In this document: piece after piece, positions 38,344-46,323 of the stretch
How the letters are laid out: every line of letters begins with the position of its first letter
How positions within the stretch are numbered: the stretch's first letter is position 1
DNA from: Eubacterium coprostanoligenes
GTDB taxonomy: Bacteria > Bacillota > Clostridia > Oscillospirales > Acutalibacteraceae
Reading direction: 5' to 3'
DNA: 61,763 nucleotides
Assembly: GCF_900167205.1 (NCBI RefSeq)
Contig: NZ_FUWW01000013.1
Coordinates: forward strand, 1 to 61,763
Made by a program: the position numbers and the translations under genes
Notes under the pieces: model-generated
What the model was told of the DNA's origin: nothing
The model's input: only the letters and a program-made list of their open reading frames with translations
The model's database searches: none

Positions 38344-40650
38344 ATGAAACAACCAATGTGTACACGATGCGGTGAAAGACCTGCTATTGTGTTTATTCAA
38401 AAAATGGAAGACGGCGTTATGAAGCCCGAGGGGCTTTGCTATAAGTGTGCCAAGGAGCTGAATGTCGATATGGGACCTATTCAGGGCCTTATGGAAAAAA
38501 TGGGCATCAGCGAAGACGAACTTGAGCAGGCAAGCGAGCAAATGGGTATGTTTATGGAAAATATGGACGATTTCGATTTCGGCGATATCGGAGCAATGTT
38601 CAATTCCGAAAATGCCGACGGTGCTCAAACAATGCCTTTTTCAGAAATGATGAACAATATTATGGGCGGTTCTGAATCATCAACCGAAGAACCAATGAAA
38701 AAAGGTAAAAGAAATCATAAAAGGTCACAGGACGAGTCGAGAAAGTTTTTAAACAGCTACTGCAACAATCTTACCGAAAAGGCTAAAAAAGGCGGAATAG
38801 ACAATATTATCGGCAGAGAAAGCGAAATTGAGCGTGCTGTTCAAATTCTTTGCAGAAGAACAAAGAATAACCCTTGCCTAATCGGCGAGCCGGGTGTTGG
38901 TAAAACTGCTATCGCAGAGGGTCTTGCAATCAAAATCGCCAAAGGTGAAGTTCCTGCAAGACTTATGGATAAAGAAATCTATCTCCTTGACCTTACAGCC
39001 CTTGTTGCCGGAACTCAATTCAGAGGTCAGTTTGAGGGCAGAATTAAGGGCCTTGTTGATGAGGTTAAGCATGAGGGAAATATTATCCTCTTTATTGACG
39101 AGGTTCATAACCTTGTCGGTACAGGTGACAGTGAGGGCACAATGAATGCCGCTAATATCTTGAAACCTGCACTCTCAAGAGGTGAAATTCAAGTTATCGG
39201 TGCAACTACCTTCAACGAATATAGAAAATATATTGAAAAAGATGCTGCTCTTGAAAGAAGATTTCAGCCTGTTAAAGTTGAAGAACCGTCAATTGATGAT
39301 GCTTACAGAATGCTTCTTGGTATCAAAAACTATTATGAAGATTATCATAAGGTAAAAATCAACGATTCTTTGGTTTACAAGGCTGTTACAATGAGTGAAA
39401 GATTTGTTACCGACCGTTATTTGCCTGATAAGGCGATTGACCTTTTGGATGAATCGTGCACTTGTGCAAATCTTCGCAATCCTGCAATCAGCAGATACCA
39501 AATGCTCCTTGAAAAGAAAAACAACCTTATGGATAATATTGATAAGTTGTCAGAGCCTGAAGAGGGCGAGCAAATTGATTATGAGCTTATTTCCAAGCTT
39601 AAATCACAACTTATTAACATTGATAACGAGATTCCCGAGGTTGAAGAAAAAGCAAAGGATAATCAAGTTCTTGAAGCTGATTTGGCGAAGGTTATTTCTC
39701 TCTGGACAGGTATCCCTGCATCAAAAGTTGAACAGGGTGACATTAACAAACTTGCCTCTTTGGATAATGAACTTAAATCTCATATCATCGGTCAAGATGA
39801 AGCAATTGAAAAGGTCGCAAATGCAGTTCGCAGAGGCAGAATTCAAATCAGCCCTAAAAAAAGACCGCAATCATTTATTTTTGTCGGCCCGACAGGCGTC
39901 GGCAAAACCGAGCTTGTAAAACAGCTCGCTAATGCACTTTTTGATTCACCTGATAACCTTATTCGTCTTGATATGAGTGAGTTTATGGAAAAATTCAGCG
40001 TGTCAAGAATTATCGGTTCACCTCCGGGATATGTTGGATATGATGACGCAGGTCAGCTTACTGAAAAAGTACGCAGAAAACCGTATAGTGTTATCCTTTT
40101 TGACGAGATTGAAAAAGCTCATAAAGATGTTCTTAATATCTTACTTCAAATTCTTGATGAGGGCAGAATTACAGATGCACAGGGCAGGGTAGTTAACTTT
40201 GAAAACACGGTAATTATTATGACCTCTAATGCAGGCTCAACTGACCAAAACACTATGGGATTTGGAAAATCAGCTGACGATATTAACCGTGAAGTTACTA
40301 TGAAAGCTCTTGAAAGATTTTTGCGTCCTGAATTTCTTGGCAGAGTTGATGAAATTGTAATTTTCAACAAACTTACTTTTGATAATTTCGAAAAGATTGC
40401 AAAAATTATGCTTGATGAACTTGTTCCGAGTTTAAAAGACAAGGGTATTGACTTGGTTTATGAAGACAGTGTTCCTGTTTATCTTGCAAAAAAGGCTTAT
40501 GGTTCAAAGAAAAACGCAAGAGGACTTCGTGATGCCGTCAGACGAGATATTGAGGAAAAACTTGCAAATACAATTGTTTTCAACAACGATATCGACATAA
40601 AAAAGATTACTTTAACAGGAACCGATGAGATTTCTGTAAAAATAAATTAA
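38344..40650 (+). CDS. ClpE-like AAA+ unfoldase with N-terminal zinc finger
   Basis: A 768-aa Hsp100 protein. Instead of the Clp N-domain it begins with a zinc finger (CTRCGERP...CYKCAKEL; four Cys), then an acidic Met-rich linker, as in ClpE. D1 Walker A is GEPGVGKT and D2 Walker A is [21 protein letters not shown] and [11 protein letters not shown] are present. A candidate ClpP-contact loop is MGF in NTMGFGK. It lies at the end of the ruvC-pgsA run with TAGGAG before the ATG, and I see no CtsR heptads upstream. Expression thus looks constitutive rather than heat-inducible; that is inferred. Confidence 0.88.
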   Translation: MKQPMCTRCGERPAIVFIQKMEDGVMKPEGLCYKCAKELNVDMGPIQGLMEKMGISEDELEQASEQMGMFMENMDDFDFGDIGAMFNSENADGAQTMPFSEMMNNIMGGSESSTEEPMKKGKRNHKRSQDESRKFLNSYCNNLTEKAKKGGIDNIIGRESEIERAVQILCRRTKNNPCLIGEPGVGKTAIAEGLAIKIAKGEVPARLMDKEIYLLDLTALVAGTQFRGQFEGRIKGLVDEVKHEGNIILFIDEVHNLVGTGDSEGTMNAANILKPALSRGEIQVIGATTFNEYRKYIEKDAALERRFQPVKVEEPSIDDAYRMLLGIKNYYEDYHKVKINDSLVYKAVTMSERFVTDRYLPDKAIDLLDESCTCANLRNPAISRYQMLLEKKNNLMDNIDKLSEPEEGEQIDYELISKLKSQLINIDNEIPEVEEKAKDNQVLEADLAKVISLWTGIPASKVEQGDINKLASLDNELKSHIIGQDEAIEKVANAVRRGRIQISPKKRPQSFIFVGPTGVGKTELVKQLANALFDSPDNLIRLDMSEFMEKFSVSRIIGSPPGYVGYDDAGQLTEKVRRKPYSVILFDEIEKAHKDVLNILLQILDEGRITDAQGRVVNFENTVIIMTSNAGSTDQNTMGFGKSADDINREVTMKALERFLRPEFLGRVDEIVIFNKLTFDNFEKIAKIMLDELVPSLKDKGIDLVYEDSVPVYLAKKAYGSKKNARGLRDAVRRDIEEKLANTIVFNNDIDIKKITLTGTDEISVKIN

Positions 40651-40669
40651 GAAATTTATTAAAAAAGTA

Positions 40670-40706
40670 TTGACATTTCAGCGGTCATTAGATATAATAA
40701 TGACCG
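40670..40706 (+). promoter_or_regulatory. tRNA operon promoter with inverted repeat over the -10
   Basis: TTGACA (40670-40675) and TATAAT (40693-40698) are 17 bp apart, a near-perfect strong promoter. CGGTCATTA (40682-40690) and TAATGACCG (40698-40706) are perfect 9-bp inverted arms exactly flanking the -10 box. Such symmetry is characteristic of an operator and is not usual for tRNA promoters. Confidence 0.7.
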
Positions 40707-40715
40707 TTGTGACAC

Positions 40716-40789
40716 GCGGGTGTAGTTCAATGGTAGAATCCCAGCCTTCCAAGCTGGTCGCGTGGGTTCGATTCCCATCACCCGCTCCA
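40716..40789 (+). tRNA. tRNA-Gly (anticodon TCC)
   Basis: A 74-nt cloverleaf with encoded CCA. The acceptor GCGGGTG pairs with CACCCGC. The anticodon loop CTTCCAA is closed by CAGC/GCTG, and the T-arm GTGGGTTCGATTCCCA is standard. First gene of the five-tRNA cluster. Confidence 0.96.
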
Positions 40790-40799
40790 CATATTATAT

Positions 40800-40876
40800 G
40801 CGCTGTTAGCTCAGCTGGATAGAGCAACTGCCTTCTAAGCAGTAGGCCGGAGGTTCGAGTCCCCCACAGCGCGCCA
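40800..40876 (+). tRNA. tRNA-Arg (anticodon TCT)
   Basis: A 77-nt cloverleaf with encoded CCA. The acceptor GCGCTGT pairs with ACAGCGC, and the anticodon loop is CTTCTAA, reading AGA/AGG. Confidence 0.95.
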
Positions 40877-40898
40877 CTTTTTTGTCACAACAAGACAT

Positions 40899-40976
40899 GG
40901 TGGGATTGGCCTAGTTGGTTAGGGCGCCAGTTTGTGGCACTGGAGGTCATCAGTTCGACTCTGATATCCCACCCCA
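40899..40976 (+). tRNA. tRNA-His (anticodon GTG)
   Basis: The acceptor GTGGGAT pairs with ATCCCAC. An extra 5' G (position 40899, G-1) faces discriminator C, the histidine identity element. The anticodon loop is TTGTGGC and CCA is encoded. Confidence 0.95.
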
Positions 40977-40986
40977 TTTTTATTAA

Positions 40987-41061
40987 TGGGGAGTAGCCAA
41001 GCGGTAAGGCAACGGACTTTGACTCCGTCATGCGTGGGTTCAAATCCCGCCTCCCCAGCCA
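40987..41061 (+). tRNA. tRNA-Gln (anticodon TTG)
   Basis: A 75-nt cloverleaf. The acceptor TGGGGAG pairs with CTCCCCA, the discriminator is G and CCA is encoded. The anticodon loop CTTTGAC sits in stem ACGGA/TCCGT. Confidence 0.95.
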
Positions 41062-41067
41062 ATATAT

Positions 41068-41143
41068 GATCCATTAGCTCAGTAGGTAGAGCACTTGACT
41101 TTTAATCAAGGTGTCCGGGGTTCGAATCCCCGATGGGTCACCA
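41068..41143 (+). tRNA. tRNA-Lys (anticodon TTT), integration site
   Basis: A 76-nt cloverleaf with acceptor GATCCAT/ATGGGTC (one T-G pair), anticodon loop CTTTTAA and encoded CCA. Its 3' part from the anticodon stem to 3 nt past the CCA is repeated exactly at 43367-43415, so it is the attachment site of an integrated element. Confidence 0.96.
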
Positions 41144-41146
41144 AAG
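41098..41146 (+). repeat. attL: 49-bp direct repeat in tRNA-Lys
   Basis: Identical over 49 bp to 43367-43415. The repeat covers the anticodon loop through the 3' end of tRNA-Lys, the usual crossover region of tyrosine integrases that use tRNA genes. The tRNA remains complete. Confidence 0.9.
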
Positions 41147-41150
41147 AAAA

Positions 41151-41193
41151 AAGCCTTGAAACCCTTTATTTTAGCGGGTTTCAAGGTTTTTTC
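41151..41193 (+). terminator. Terminator after tRNA-Lys (element side)
   Basis: CCTTGAAACCC (41154-41164) pairs with GGGTTTCAAGG (41176-41186), followed by TTTTTTC. Confidence 0.9.
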
Positions 41194-41256
41194 TTTTAGT
41201 ATTTTCTATAATACAAATGTTTTAATTTTACTGTTTTTTATCAAATTTTACGGTAA

Positions 41257-41280
41257 TTTGTATACGGATTTGTATACGTA
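41257..41280 (+). repeat. Paired TTTGTATAC direct repeats, left end of element
   Basis: Two copies of TTTGTATAC 12 bp apart. The same 24-bp block occurs unchanged at 43292-43315. Position inside both att sites suggests arm-type integrase binding sites. Confidence 0.65.
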
Positions 41281-41402
41281 AACTTCTTATAAAATATTTG
41301 AAATGAAAAAAATACATTTAATAATTACATTTTTGTTGATATTTTGTTTTTGTTGTTGTATTATTTAATTGAAAGAACAAATAATTTAGTGAGGTGTTGT
41401 AT

Positions 41403-41657
41403 ATGCCTGTCTTGGCAAGATTTTACGGACTTGTTATAAAAATGTATTTTCAACAGAGTGAACACAATCCACCACATATACATTGTGTTTATGGCGAATA
41501 TATGGGAGCTATTGATATTCAAACATTACAAATGCTTGAGGGTGATTTGCCACCTAAAGCCCTTGCAATGGTTCAAGAATGGGTAGAAATGCATAAAGCT
41601 GAATTGCTTAATATGTGGAATACACAAGAATTTAAACAGCTTCCTCCACTTGAATAA
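41403..41657 (+). CDS. DUF4160 protein
   Basis: An 84-aa protein recognisable as DUF4160 by FYGLVIKMYF and the HNPPHIHCVYGEY segment, followed by a helical C-terminus (ALAMVQEWVEMHKAELLNMW). ATG 41403 follows GAGGTG at 8 nt; the TTG at 41394 has no site. The family is habitually adjacent to DUF2442, as here 16 bp downstream. Such pairs have been suggested to act as toxin-antitoxin-like or small regulatory modules, but no activity is established to my knowledge. Confidence 0.85.
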   Translation: MPVLARFYGLVIKMYFQQSEHNPPHIHCVYGEYMGAIDIQTLQMLEGDLPPKALAMVQEWVEMHKAELLNMWNTQEFKQLPPLE

Positions 41658-41672
41658 GAAAGAGGTGTTACT

Positions 41673-41921
41673 ATGTTTAACAAAGTAATTGCAGTTAAAC
41701 CGCTTGATAATTTTGTGTTATCTGTAACCTTTGAAAACGGTCAACACAAATATTACGATATAAAGCCTTTGTTTGATAAGTACAAGGAATTTACAGCCTT
41801 GCAAACAATAAACGGTTTATATGGGCTTGTAACGGTTGATATGGGCGGTTACGGTATTAGTTGGAATGATGAAATAGATATATCTTGTAATGAGCTTTAC
41901 AATAATGGTATGGTAGCTTAA
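41673..41921 (+). CDS. DUF2442 protein
   Basis: An 82-aa protein matching DUF2442 (VKPLDNFVLSVTFENGQHKYYDIKPLF at 8-34 and the ending GYGISWNDEIDISCNELY). It shares a transcript with DUF4160. AGAGGTG precedes the ATG. As cargo of an immobilised element, retention of both frames intact suggests selection, for example addiction, though that is inferred. Confidence 0.85.
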   Translation: MFNKVIAVKPLDNFVLSVTFENGQHKYYDIKPLFDKYKEFTALQTINGLYGLVTVDMGGYGISWNDEIDISCNELYNNGMVA

Positions 41922-42069
41922 ATAAATACAGCAGGGTTTTATATTCCTGCTGTTTTTTTTATTAATATTCTATTTGCTTTATTAGAGTGGGCGGGGGATA
42001 TATCAAACTTAATAGTGTTTGCGGTTACAGGTTTGAGCCGTTTACCTTTAAAAAAGGCTTTGTTTTTTA

Positions 42070-42429
42070 TTAAGAATAGTTCTTAGTTGAAAAAAATTCT
42101 CTAAACTCATCATCTGCTAAATTGCTTTTTTGTTCGTTGCCGTTTTTATCGTTTGTTTTTTCTCTCACACTCTCTTTTTCCCTCACCTGATTAAATTTGC
42201 TTAAATTTGTCTTTTCTAAATTAACCTTACTTATATTATCCTTGATTGTACTATCCTTACCTACACTATCCTTACCTATGGATACCGTCTGTATACCGTT
42301 GGTATCCGTTTGGTATCCATTTGGTTTACCGTTGGTATCCATAAGTACATATTTGTTTGTTTGGTCAATACTTAATTGATTAAATTCAGATTGATGAATA
42401 GTTTGTGTATATCGGTCATTCCTTGACAT
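42070..42429 (-). pseudogene. Remnant of a phage/ICE-type replication protein
   Basis: A 119-aa open frame on the minus strand rich in Lys, Asp, Asn and Gln, with repeats (GKDSVGKDS; DTNGKPNGYQTDTNGIQ) typical of the linker between DNA-binding and C-terminal parts of phage-like replication initiators. The final DDEFREFF segment also fits. There is no Shine-Dalgarno at the first Met, and the frame runs upstream without an N-terminal domain. I treat it as a truncated gene. The family assignment is tentative. Confidence 0.35.
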
Positions 42430-42530
42430 TGACTGCGAAATGCCGTATGATGTGGTTAGGTTAAAGTACGCATGGGAAGTATACTAAAACCCTTGGTCAC
42501 TGTGGAGCTGCAACTCCCCGGTGACCTTCT
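42425..42530. other. Unassigned segment with strong hairpin
   Basis: Lies between the replication remnant and the integrase fragment. GGTCACTGTGGAG (42495-42507) pairs with CTCCCCGGTGACC (42514-42526) with one mismatch and one G-U pair, followed by TTCTCTTTTG. It could be a terminator, the end of a lost mobile element or part of a structured RNA. The integrase reading frame enters directly at the hairpin, so this is the probable deletion or insertion junction. Confidence 0.4.
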
Positions 42531-43108
42531 CTTTTGTCTTGCTTTGCAATGGCTTGATATAGATTTAGTAAATAAAACTATTACCGTTAATAAATCGGTT
42601 GATGTGCAAAGTAATACAGCTATAAACAAAAAAAGGCGGTAAATCAAAAAGTGCGGTTCGTTTAGTACCTATTTCAGATGTGCTTGTTGAATATCTAAAA
42701 CAATATAAGCTTGATAACGGTATTAATAACCCTTTTGATTTAGTTTGCACAAATACAAAAGGCGGTCAGCTTTCTGCTACAAGTTGGCGTAAAATGTGGG
42801 AGAGCTATTTGTTAGATTTAAATATGGAGTATGGATACCCTAATACAGATGTTAGCAAGTACGACCCTAAAGGTTTACCAATGCGAATAGAACGTATTAC
42901 AAGCCATTATTTGCGCCATACATATGCAACTATGCTATTTTATCAAGGTGTCGATGTACAAGAAAGTAAACAGTATTTAGGTCATAGTACAATCAAGGTT
43001 ACATCTGATATTTATACAGACTTGAAAAACAGCAAAGCTTCATTGTCTGATGAATATAAAAAACATTTAGCAACAGAATATAAAATTAATTATGGAGTTG
43101 CTTTATAG
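42526..43108 (+). pseudogene. Tyrosine-recombinase integrase, 5'-truncated and frameshifted
   Basis: C-terminal catalytic part of a phage/ICE integrase. The first visible family segment is LALQWLDIDL, so the N-terminal arm and core-binding domains and the first catalytic Arg are gone. At a run of seven A (42628-42634) the frame shifts by one base; a run of six would restore it. Downstream 42680-43108 continues with the SHYLRHTYATML box (H-x-x-R), LGHSTIKVTSDIYTD and the nucleophilic Tyr. It lies at the right end reading toward attR, the usual orientation. Confidence 0.85.
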
Positions 43109-43121
43109 GAAGGGGGTAATA

Positions 43122-43247
43122 ATGATGAATAAATCGGATGAAATTTTTAATTTGTTTTTAACTCTTAATAAAGAAGAAAAAAGCCTTGTACTCAATTTTG
43201 TAAAACAATTAGTTTTCGAGGAACATAAGAGTGGTAACAATGAATAA
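43122..43247 (+). CDS. Small ORF after the integrase
   Basis: A 41-aa open frame rich in Lys, Glu and Leu (KEEKSLVLNFVKQLVFEE) preceded by AAGGGGG 7 nt before the ATG. It starts 13 bp after the integrase stop. Not recognised. It may be a small accessory protein of the element. Confidence 0.45.
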   Translation: MMNKSDEIFNLFLTLNKEEKSLVLNFVKQLVFEEHKSGNNE

Positions 43248-43291
43248 ATTACCAAAAAGCAAATACAGCAAATAAGTAAAAAAATAATGCG

Positions 43292-43315
43292 TTTGTATAC
43301 GGATTTGTATACGTA
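43292..43315 (+). repeat. Paired TTTGTATAC direct repeats, right end of element
   Basis: Exact copy of the 24-bp block at 41257-41280, located 51 bp before attR. Confidence 0.65.
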
Positions 43316-43366
43316 GATTTTCGCAAACGCAGTGTTTATGCACCTTTGGAGTACCTAAACACCTTT

Positions 43367-43415
43367 ACTTTTAATCAAGGTGTCCGGGGTTCGAATCCCC
43401 GATGGGTCACCAAAG
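43367..43415 (+). repeat. attR: 49-bp copy of tRNA-Lys 3' end
   Basis: Identical to 41098-41146. It contains the anticodon loop, T-arm, acceptor 3' strand and CCA but no 5' half, so it is an attachment-site remnant and not a tRNA gene. Confidence 0.9.
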
Positions 43416-43441
43416 CCTCGATTTTCGAGGCTTTTCTTTTT
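43416..43441 (+). terminator. Original terminator of the tRNA cluster
   Basis: CCTCGA and TCGAGG pair across TTT at 43416-43430, followed by CTTTTCTTTTT. It probably followed tRNA-Lys before integration. Confidence 0.75.
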
Positions 43442-43463
43442 ATATTTTGTTATTTTTGGTTTG

Positions 43464-43487
43464 TTTGTATACAGTATTGTATACAAA
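43464..43487. repeat. Inverted TTTGTATAC pair outside attR
   Basis: TTTGTATACA (43464-43473) and TGTATACAAA (43478-43487) are perfect inverted arms around GTAT. They share the motif of the element's end repeats but lie in the chromosome 49 bp beyond attR. The rest of 43416-43576 has no gene. Confidence 0.6.
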
Positions 43488-43576
43488 TTTTTAATTTTAC
43501 CGGCATTTCGATAATAAATTATCCGTTATTGATTAATGAGATTTTTTATGATAGTATGTAAAAAAGGGGAGTTTAT

Positions 43577-45310
43577 ATGAATATCAATAAGTGGTATAAA
43601 AGCAAAGACAAATTCTTATTTTGGCTTGTTGTGATAGGTATAGTATTAAGAATTATATTTTTTATATCTAATTTTATTATCGGCGATGTGCATATTGATG
43701 AGTCAATGCTCTTTGCTAATGCGTTGTCGATTGTAAACAATGGCACTGATTTGTTAGGCAACAAATTCCCCGTGTATTTTCCCACATGGTTTATAGGCGG
43801 ACAATCACCGCTTGGAACATATCTTTCAGCTTTTGCTGTGAAACTTTTTGGTAATAGCTTGTTCGTTTTGAGATTACCAGCACTTATAGTAGGCTGTATC
43901 GGTTTAGTATGCTCGGCAAAACTTAGCGGTTTGTTGTTTTTGAAGAAAGAATTTAAATATGCTTTTGTCGGATTATCTGCTGTATCTCCTTGGATGATTT
44001 TTAGCTCATGCTATGTTTTGGATTGTAATTATATGGGATATAATCTCATCTTTGGAATCTTGATGTTGGCAAAAGGACAAAAACAAAATAAGAGATTATA
44101 TTATGTTCTTTCTATGTTCTTCTTTTCGTTATGCTTTTACTCTTATATTGCATCTGTTCTGATTGTTCCTGTATTTTTAGCTATTACATACTTGATTTTA
44201 TTTGTTAAGAAAAGAATGAGCATCAGCGATAGTGTATTAAGTGTTGTATCGTTATTATTCTTTTCAATTCCGTTTATTATTTTTGGATTAGTCTTGACAG
44301 GAAAAATTGAGCCATTCTCTACTCAAATAATGTCATTTCCTGATATGAAGTTTTATTCAAGAGAAAACAGTTTGGCATTAAATTCAGGAACACTCTTTGA
44401 AGTTATAAAACAACTATTTAAAAACTTTTTTGAATCGTTATCAATTGTCGCATTTCCTGAAAGTGCTATAACATTAGACAATATAAGTGTTAATAATCTA
44501 TTCTTGTATGGAAATGTGGGTGCCGGACTTATTTCAATATTCGGAATTGCAGAGTTGTTTTTGTCAAAATTACATAAAAAAGATATAAAAGGCAGTACAA
44601 TCACAAAATCAATTATAATTGCTTCTTGCGGAGTGATAGTGGTTTTTTGTGCAATGACTAATATGCCGTTGTTTGCGTATGCTTACAGATATGGTGTGCT
44701 GACTCCGTTATTACTGTTTTTTGAAGCAATAGGATTGGCACTATTGATTAATAAAATAAAAGCTATTGATATTAAAAAATTCAAATTAATTTTGGTTGGA
44801 TATTTGACTGTTTCTTTAATGTTTTTTGGAATTGAATTCTACTACATTTATCCGAAAAATAGTGAATCTAACCATTTGTCATATGGTAATAGTTTGAATA
44901 ATTGTCTTGCCGAGTCCGACAGAACAAATCAAAATAATACAATAATTCTTTGTAATCCTCAATATGACCGAGGAACTTTAGTATATTTATATTACTATCA
45001 GTCTGACAAAAATCTTAATGATTTTGGTGATTGTATGCTCAACGCATATGTTAAATTTCATCAATTAGGAGCCGGATATTCAATTAACGATGCATTTAAA
45101 GATGAAATAATCAGTTATGGAAATTTGCATCTTGAAAATAAAACAAATAACAAAATAAGTGTTTCTGATACAATAACAATCTTAAATTTTGATGAAATTG
45201 AGTTAACGGAAAAATGTTATATTGTTCAGCACTCAGCATTAGGTCAATATAATTATGAGAATTACGAGGTTAAAGAAAACGGATTTTATGATATATTGAT
45301 TAAGAAATAG
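43577..45310 (+). CDS. GT-C family membrane glycosyltransferase (GT39/ArnT-like)
   Basis: A 577-aa polytopic protein. About ten to twelve hydrophobic helices span residues 15-430, followed by a soluble C-terminal domain of about 130 aa. The first extracytoplasmic loop has HIDESM, the acidic catalytic motif of lipid-phosphate-sugar glycosyltransferases, followed by a Trp/Pro-containing segment (FPTWFIGGQSPLGTY). It probably transfers a sugar from polyprenyl phosphate to a lipid or glycan outside the membrane; the acceptor is unknown. AAAGGGGAG precedes the ATG. It stands alone, more AT-rich than its neighbours, next to the element. Confidence 0.83.
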   Translation: MNINKWYKSKDKFLFWLVVIGIVLRIIFFISNFIIGDVHIDESMLFANALSIVNNGTDLLGNKFPVYFPTWFIGGQSPLGTYLSAFAVKLFGNSLFVLRLPALIVGCIGLVCSAKLSGLLFLKKEFKYAFVGLSAVSPWMIFSSCYVLDCNYMGYNLIFGILMLAKGQKQNKRLYYVLSMFFFSLCFYSYIASVLIVPVFLAITYLILFVKKRMSISDSVLSVVSLLFFSIPFIIFGLVLTGKIEPFSTQIMSFPDMKFYSRENSLALNSGTLFEVIKQLFKNFFESLSIVAFPESAITLDNISVNNLFLYGNVGAGLISIFGIAELFLSKLHKKDIKGSTITKSIIIASCGVIVVFCAMTNMPLFAYAYRYGVLTPLLLFFEAIGLALLINKIKAIDIKKFKLILVGYLTVSLMFFGIEFYYIYPKNSESNHLSYGNSLNNCLAESDRTNQNNTIILCNPQYDRGTLVYLYYYQSDKNLNDFGDCMLNAYVKFHQLGAGYSINDAFKDEIISYGNLHLENKTNNKISVSDTITILNFDEIELTEKCYIVQHSALGQYNYENYEVKENGFYDILIKK

Positions 45311-45357
45311 AAATTAGATTAAATCAAATATAAAAAAATTTAGTTGCTTCTTTTATA

Positions 45358-45386
45358 TTTACTATTTTTATGGTTTGTGATATTAT
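45358..45386 (+). promoter_or_regulatory. Promoter of thyA-folA
   Basis: TTTACT (45358-45363) and TATTAT (45381-45386) are 17 bp apart. Confidence 0.5.
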
Positions 45387-45411
45387 ATACAAAAATGTTT
45401 GAGGTGAATTT

Positions 45412-46314
45412 ATGGGACTTTGGGATAAGGAATATATTGCTCTGTGCAAAAAGATTTTAACAACGGGCACGGAAGTTGTTAACAGAACGGGTATTAATAC
45501 AATTAAAGTTCCGTCAAATCATTTTCAACTTGATATTGGCGAGGAATTCCCGATTTTGACAACAAAGCAGTTGTTCATCAGACAGGCTGTTCTTGAAATG
45601 CTTTGGATTTATCAAGCACAGTCAAATGATGTTCGTTGGCTGAAAGAACGAGATGTAAACATTTGGAACGAGTGGGAAATCGACGATAAAGGCTATTGGA
45701 ACGCTACCCAAATGCTTCCTGATGAAAGCGGAAAGCTTGTAAAGCAAGATGTTCACAAATTTTTCGGTGAGGAATATGCCCATACTATCGGCACTGCTTA
45801 TGGATATATAGTTAATAAATTCCAAATGACCCAAAATCTCATTGATAAGATAAAAAATCATCCTGAAGACAGACGAATGGTTATGACTTTGTGGCAGAAC
45901 GATTATCTTGATACCGCTGTTCTTCCAAGCTGTGTTTGGTCAAGCGAATGGGATGTTACAGACGGAAAACTTAACTGTTGGGTTCATCAACGAAGCTGTG
46001 ATGTTCCGCTTGGATTGCCGTTCAATGTAACACAGTATTCTGTGCTTAACTGTATGCTTGCACAGGTTTGTGGCTTAAAACCCGGAACTATTGATTGGTC
46101 AATCAAGGACGCACATATTTATGTTAATCAGGTTGATGGCATTAAAGAACAAATCAGAAGATTTGATGAACAGGGTGATTTGCCTGCACCTAAACTTTGG
46201 CTAAATCCTGATGTAAAAGACTTTTTCGAATTTGACAATTCGAGAGATTGCAAAGATGTAAAACTTTTGAATTATGAACATCTTGGCAAAATAAAATTCC
46301 CAATCGCACAATGA
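45412..46314 (+). CDS. thyA: Thymidylate synthase, phage phi3T/B. subtilis ThyA type
   Basis: Makes dTMP from dUMP with methylene-tetrahydrofolate. 300 aa. Nucleophile Cys174 lies in LPSCVWSSEW. The dUMP-binding segment is QRSCDVPLGLPFNVTQY, and DAHIYVNQVDG precedes the C-terminus. The residues after the Cys (CVWSSEW) resemble the phi3T/ThyA form (CVYETQW) rather than the common PPCH form. GAGGTGA lies before the ATG. folA follows after 9 bp, supplying reduced folate for the same reaction. Confidence 0.95.
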   Translation: MGLWDKEYIALCKKILTTGTEVVNRTGINTIKVPSNHFQLDIGEEFPILTTKQLFIRQAVLEMLWIYQAQSNDVRWLKERDVNIWNEWEIDDKGYWNATQMLPDESGKLVKQDVHKFFGEEYAHTIGTAYGYIVNKFQMTQNLIDKIKNHPEDRRMVMTLWQNDYLDTAVLPSCVWSSEWDVTDGKLNCWVHQRSCDVPLGLPFNVTQYSVLNCMLAQVCGLKPGTIDWSIKDAHIYVNQVDGIKEQIRRFDEQGDLPAPKLWLNPDVKDFFEFDNSRDCKDVKLLNYEHLGKIKFPIAQ

Positions 46315-46323
46315 GGAGAATAT

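Larger units (their letters stand above)
41147..43415 (+). mobile_element. Decayed 2.27-kb integrative element at tRNA-Lys
   Basis: Bounded by the 49-bp direct repeats. It carries its own terminator, paired TTTGTATAC repeats at both inner ends, a DUF4160-DUF2442 gene pair, a replication-protein remnant on the minus strand, and an integrase fragment at the right end reading toward attR. The integrase lacks its N-terminus and first catalytic Arg and has a frameshift, so the element should not move by itself. The size suggests that a larger element lost most of its middle. Confidence 0.82.

Noticed and set aside
43240-43275. An 11-codon frame beginning MNKLPKSKYSK after the small integrase-linked ORF
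   Set aside because: Too short to support; GGTAAC upstream is not a convincing ribosome-binding site.
43367-43415. A second tRNA-Lys gene
   Set aside because: Only the 3' part is present, with no D-arm or 5' acceptor strand; it is an attachment site.
43346-43561. A 71-aa open frame running through attR
   Set aside because: It reads through the duplicated tRNA-Lys sequence and terminator; no family match, no Shine-Dalgarno.
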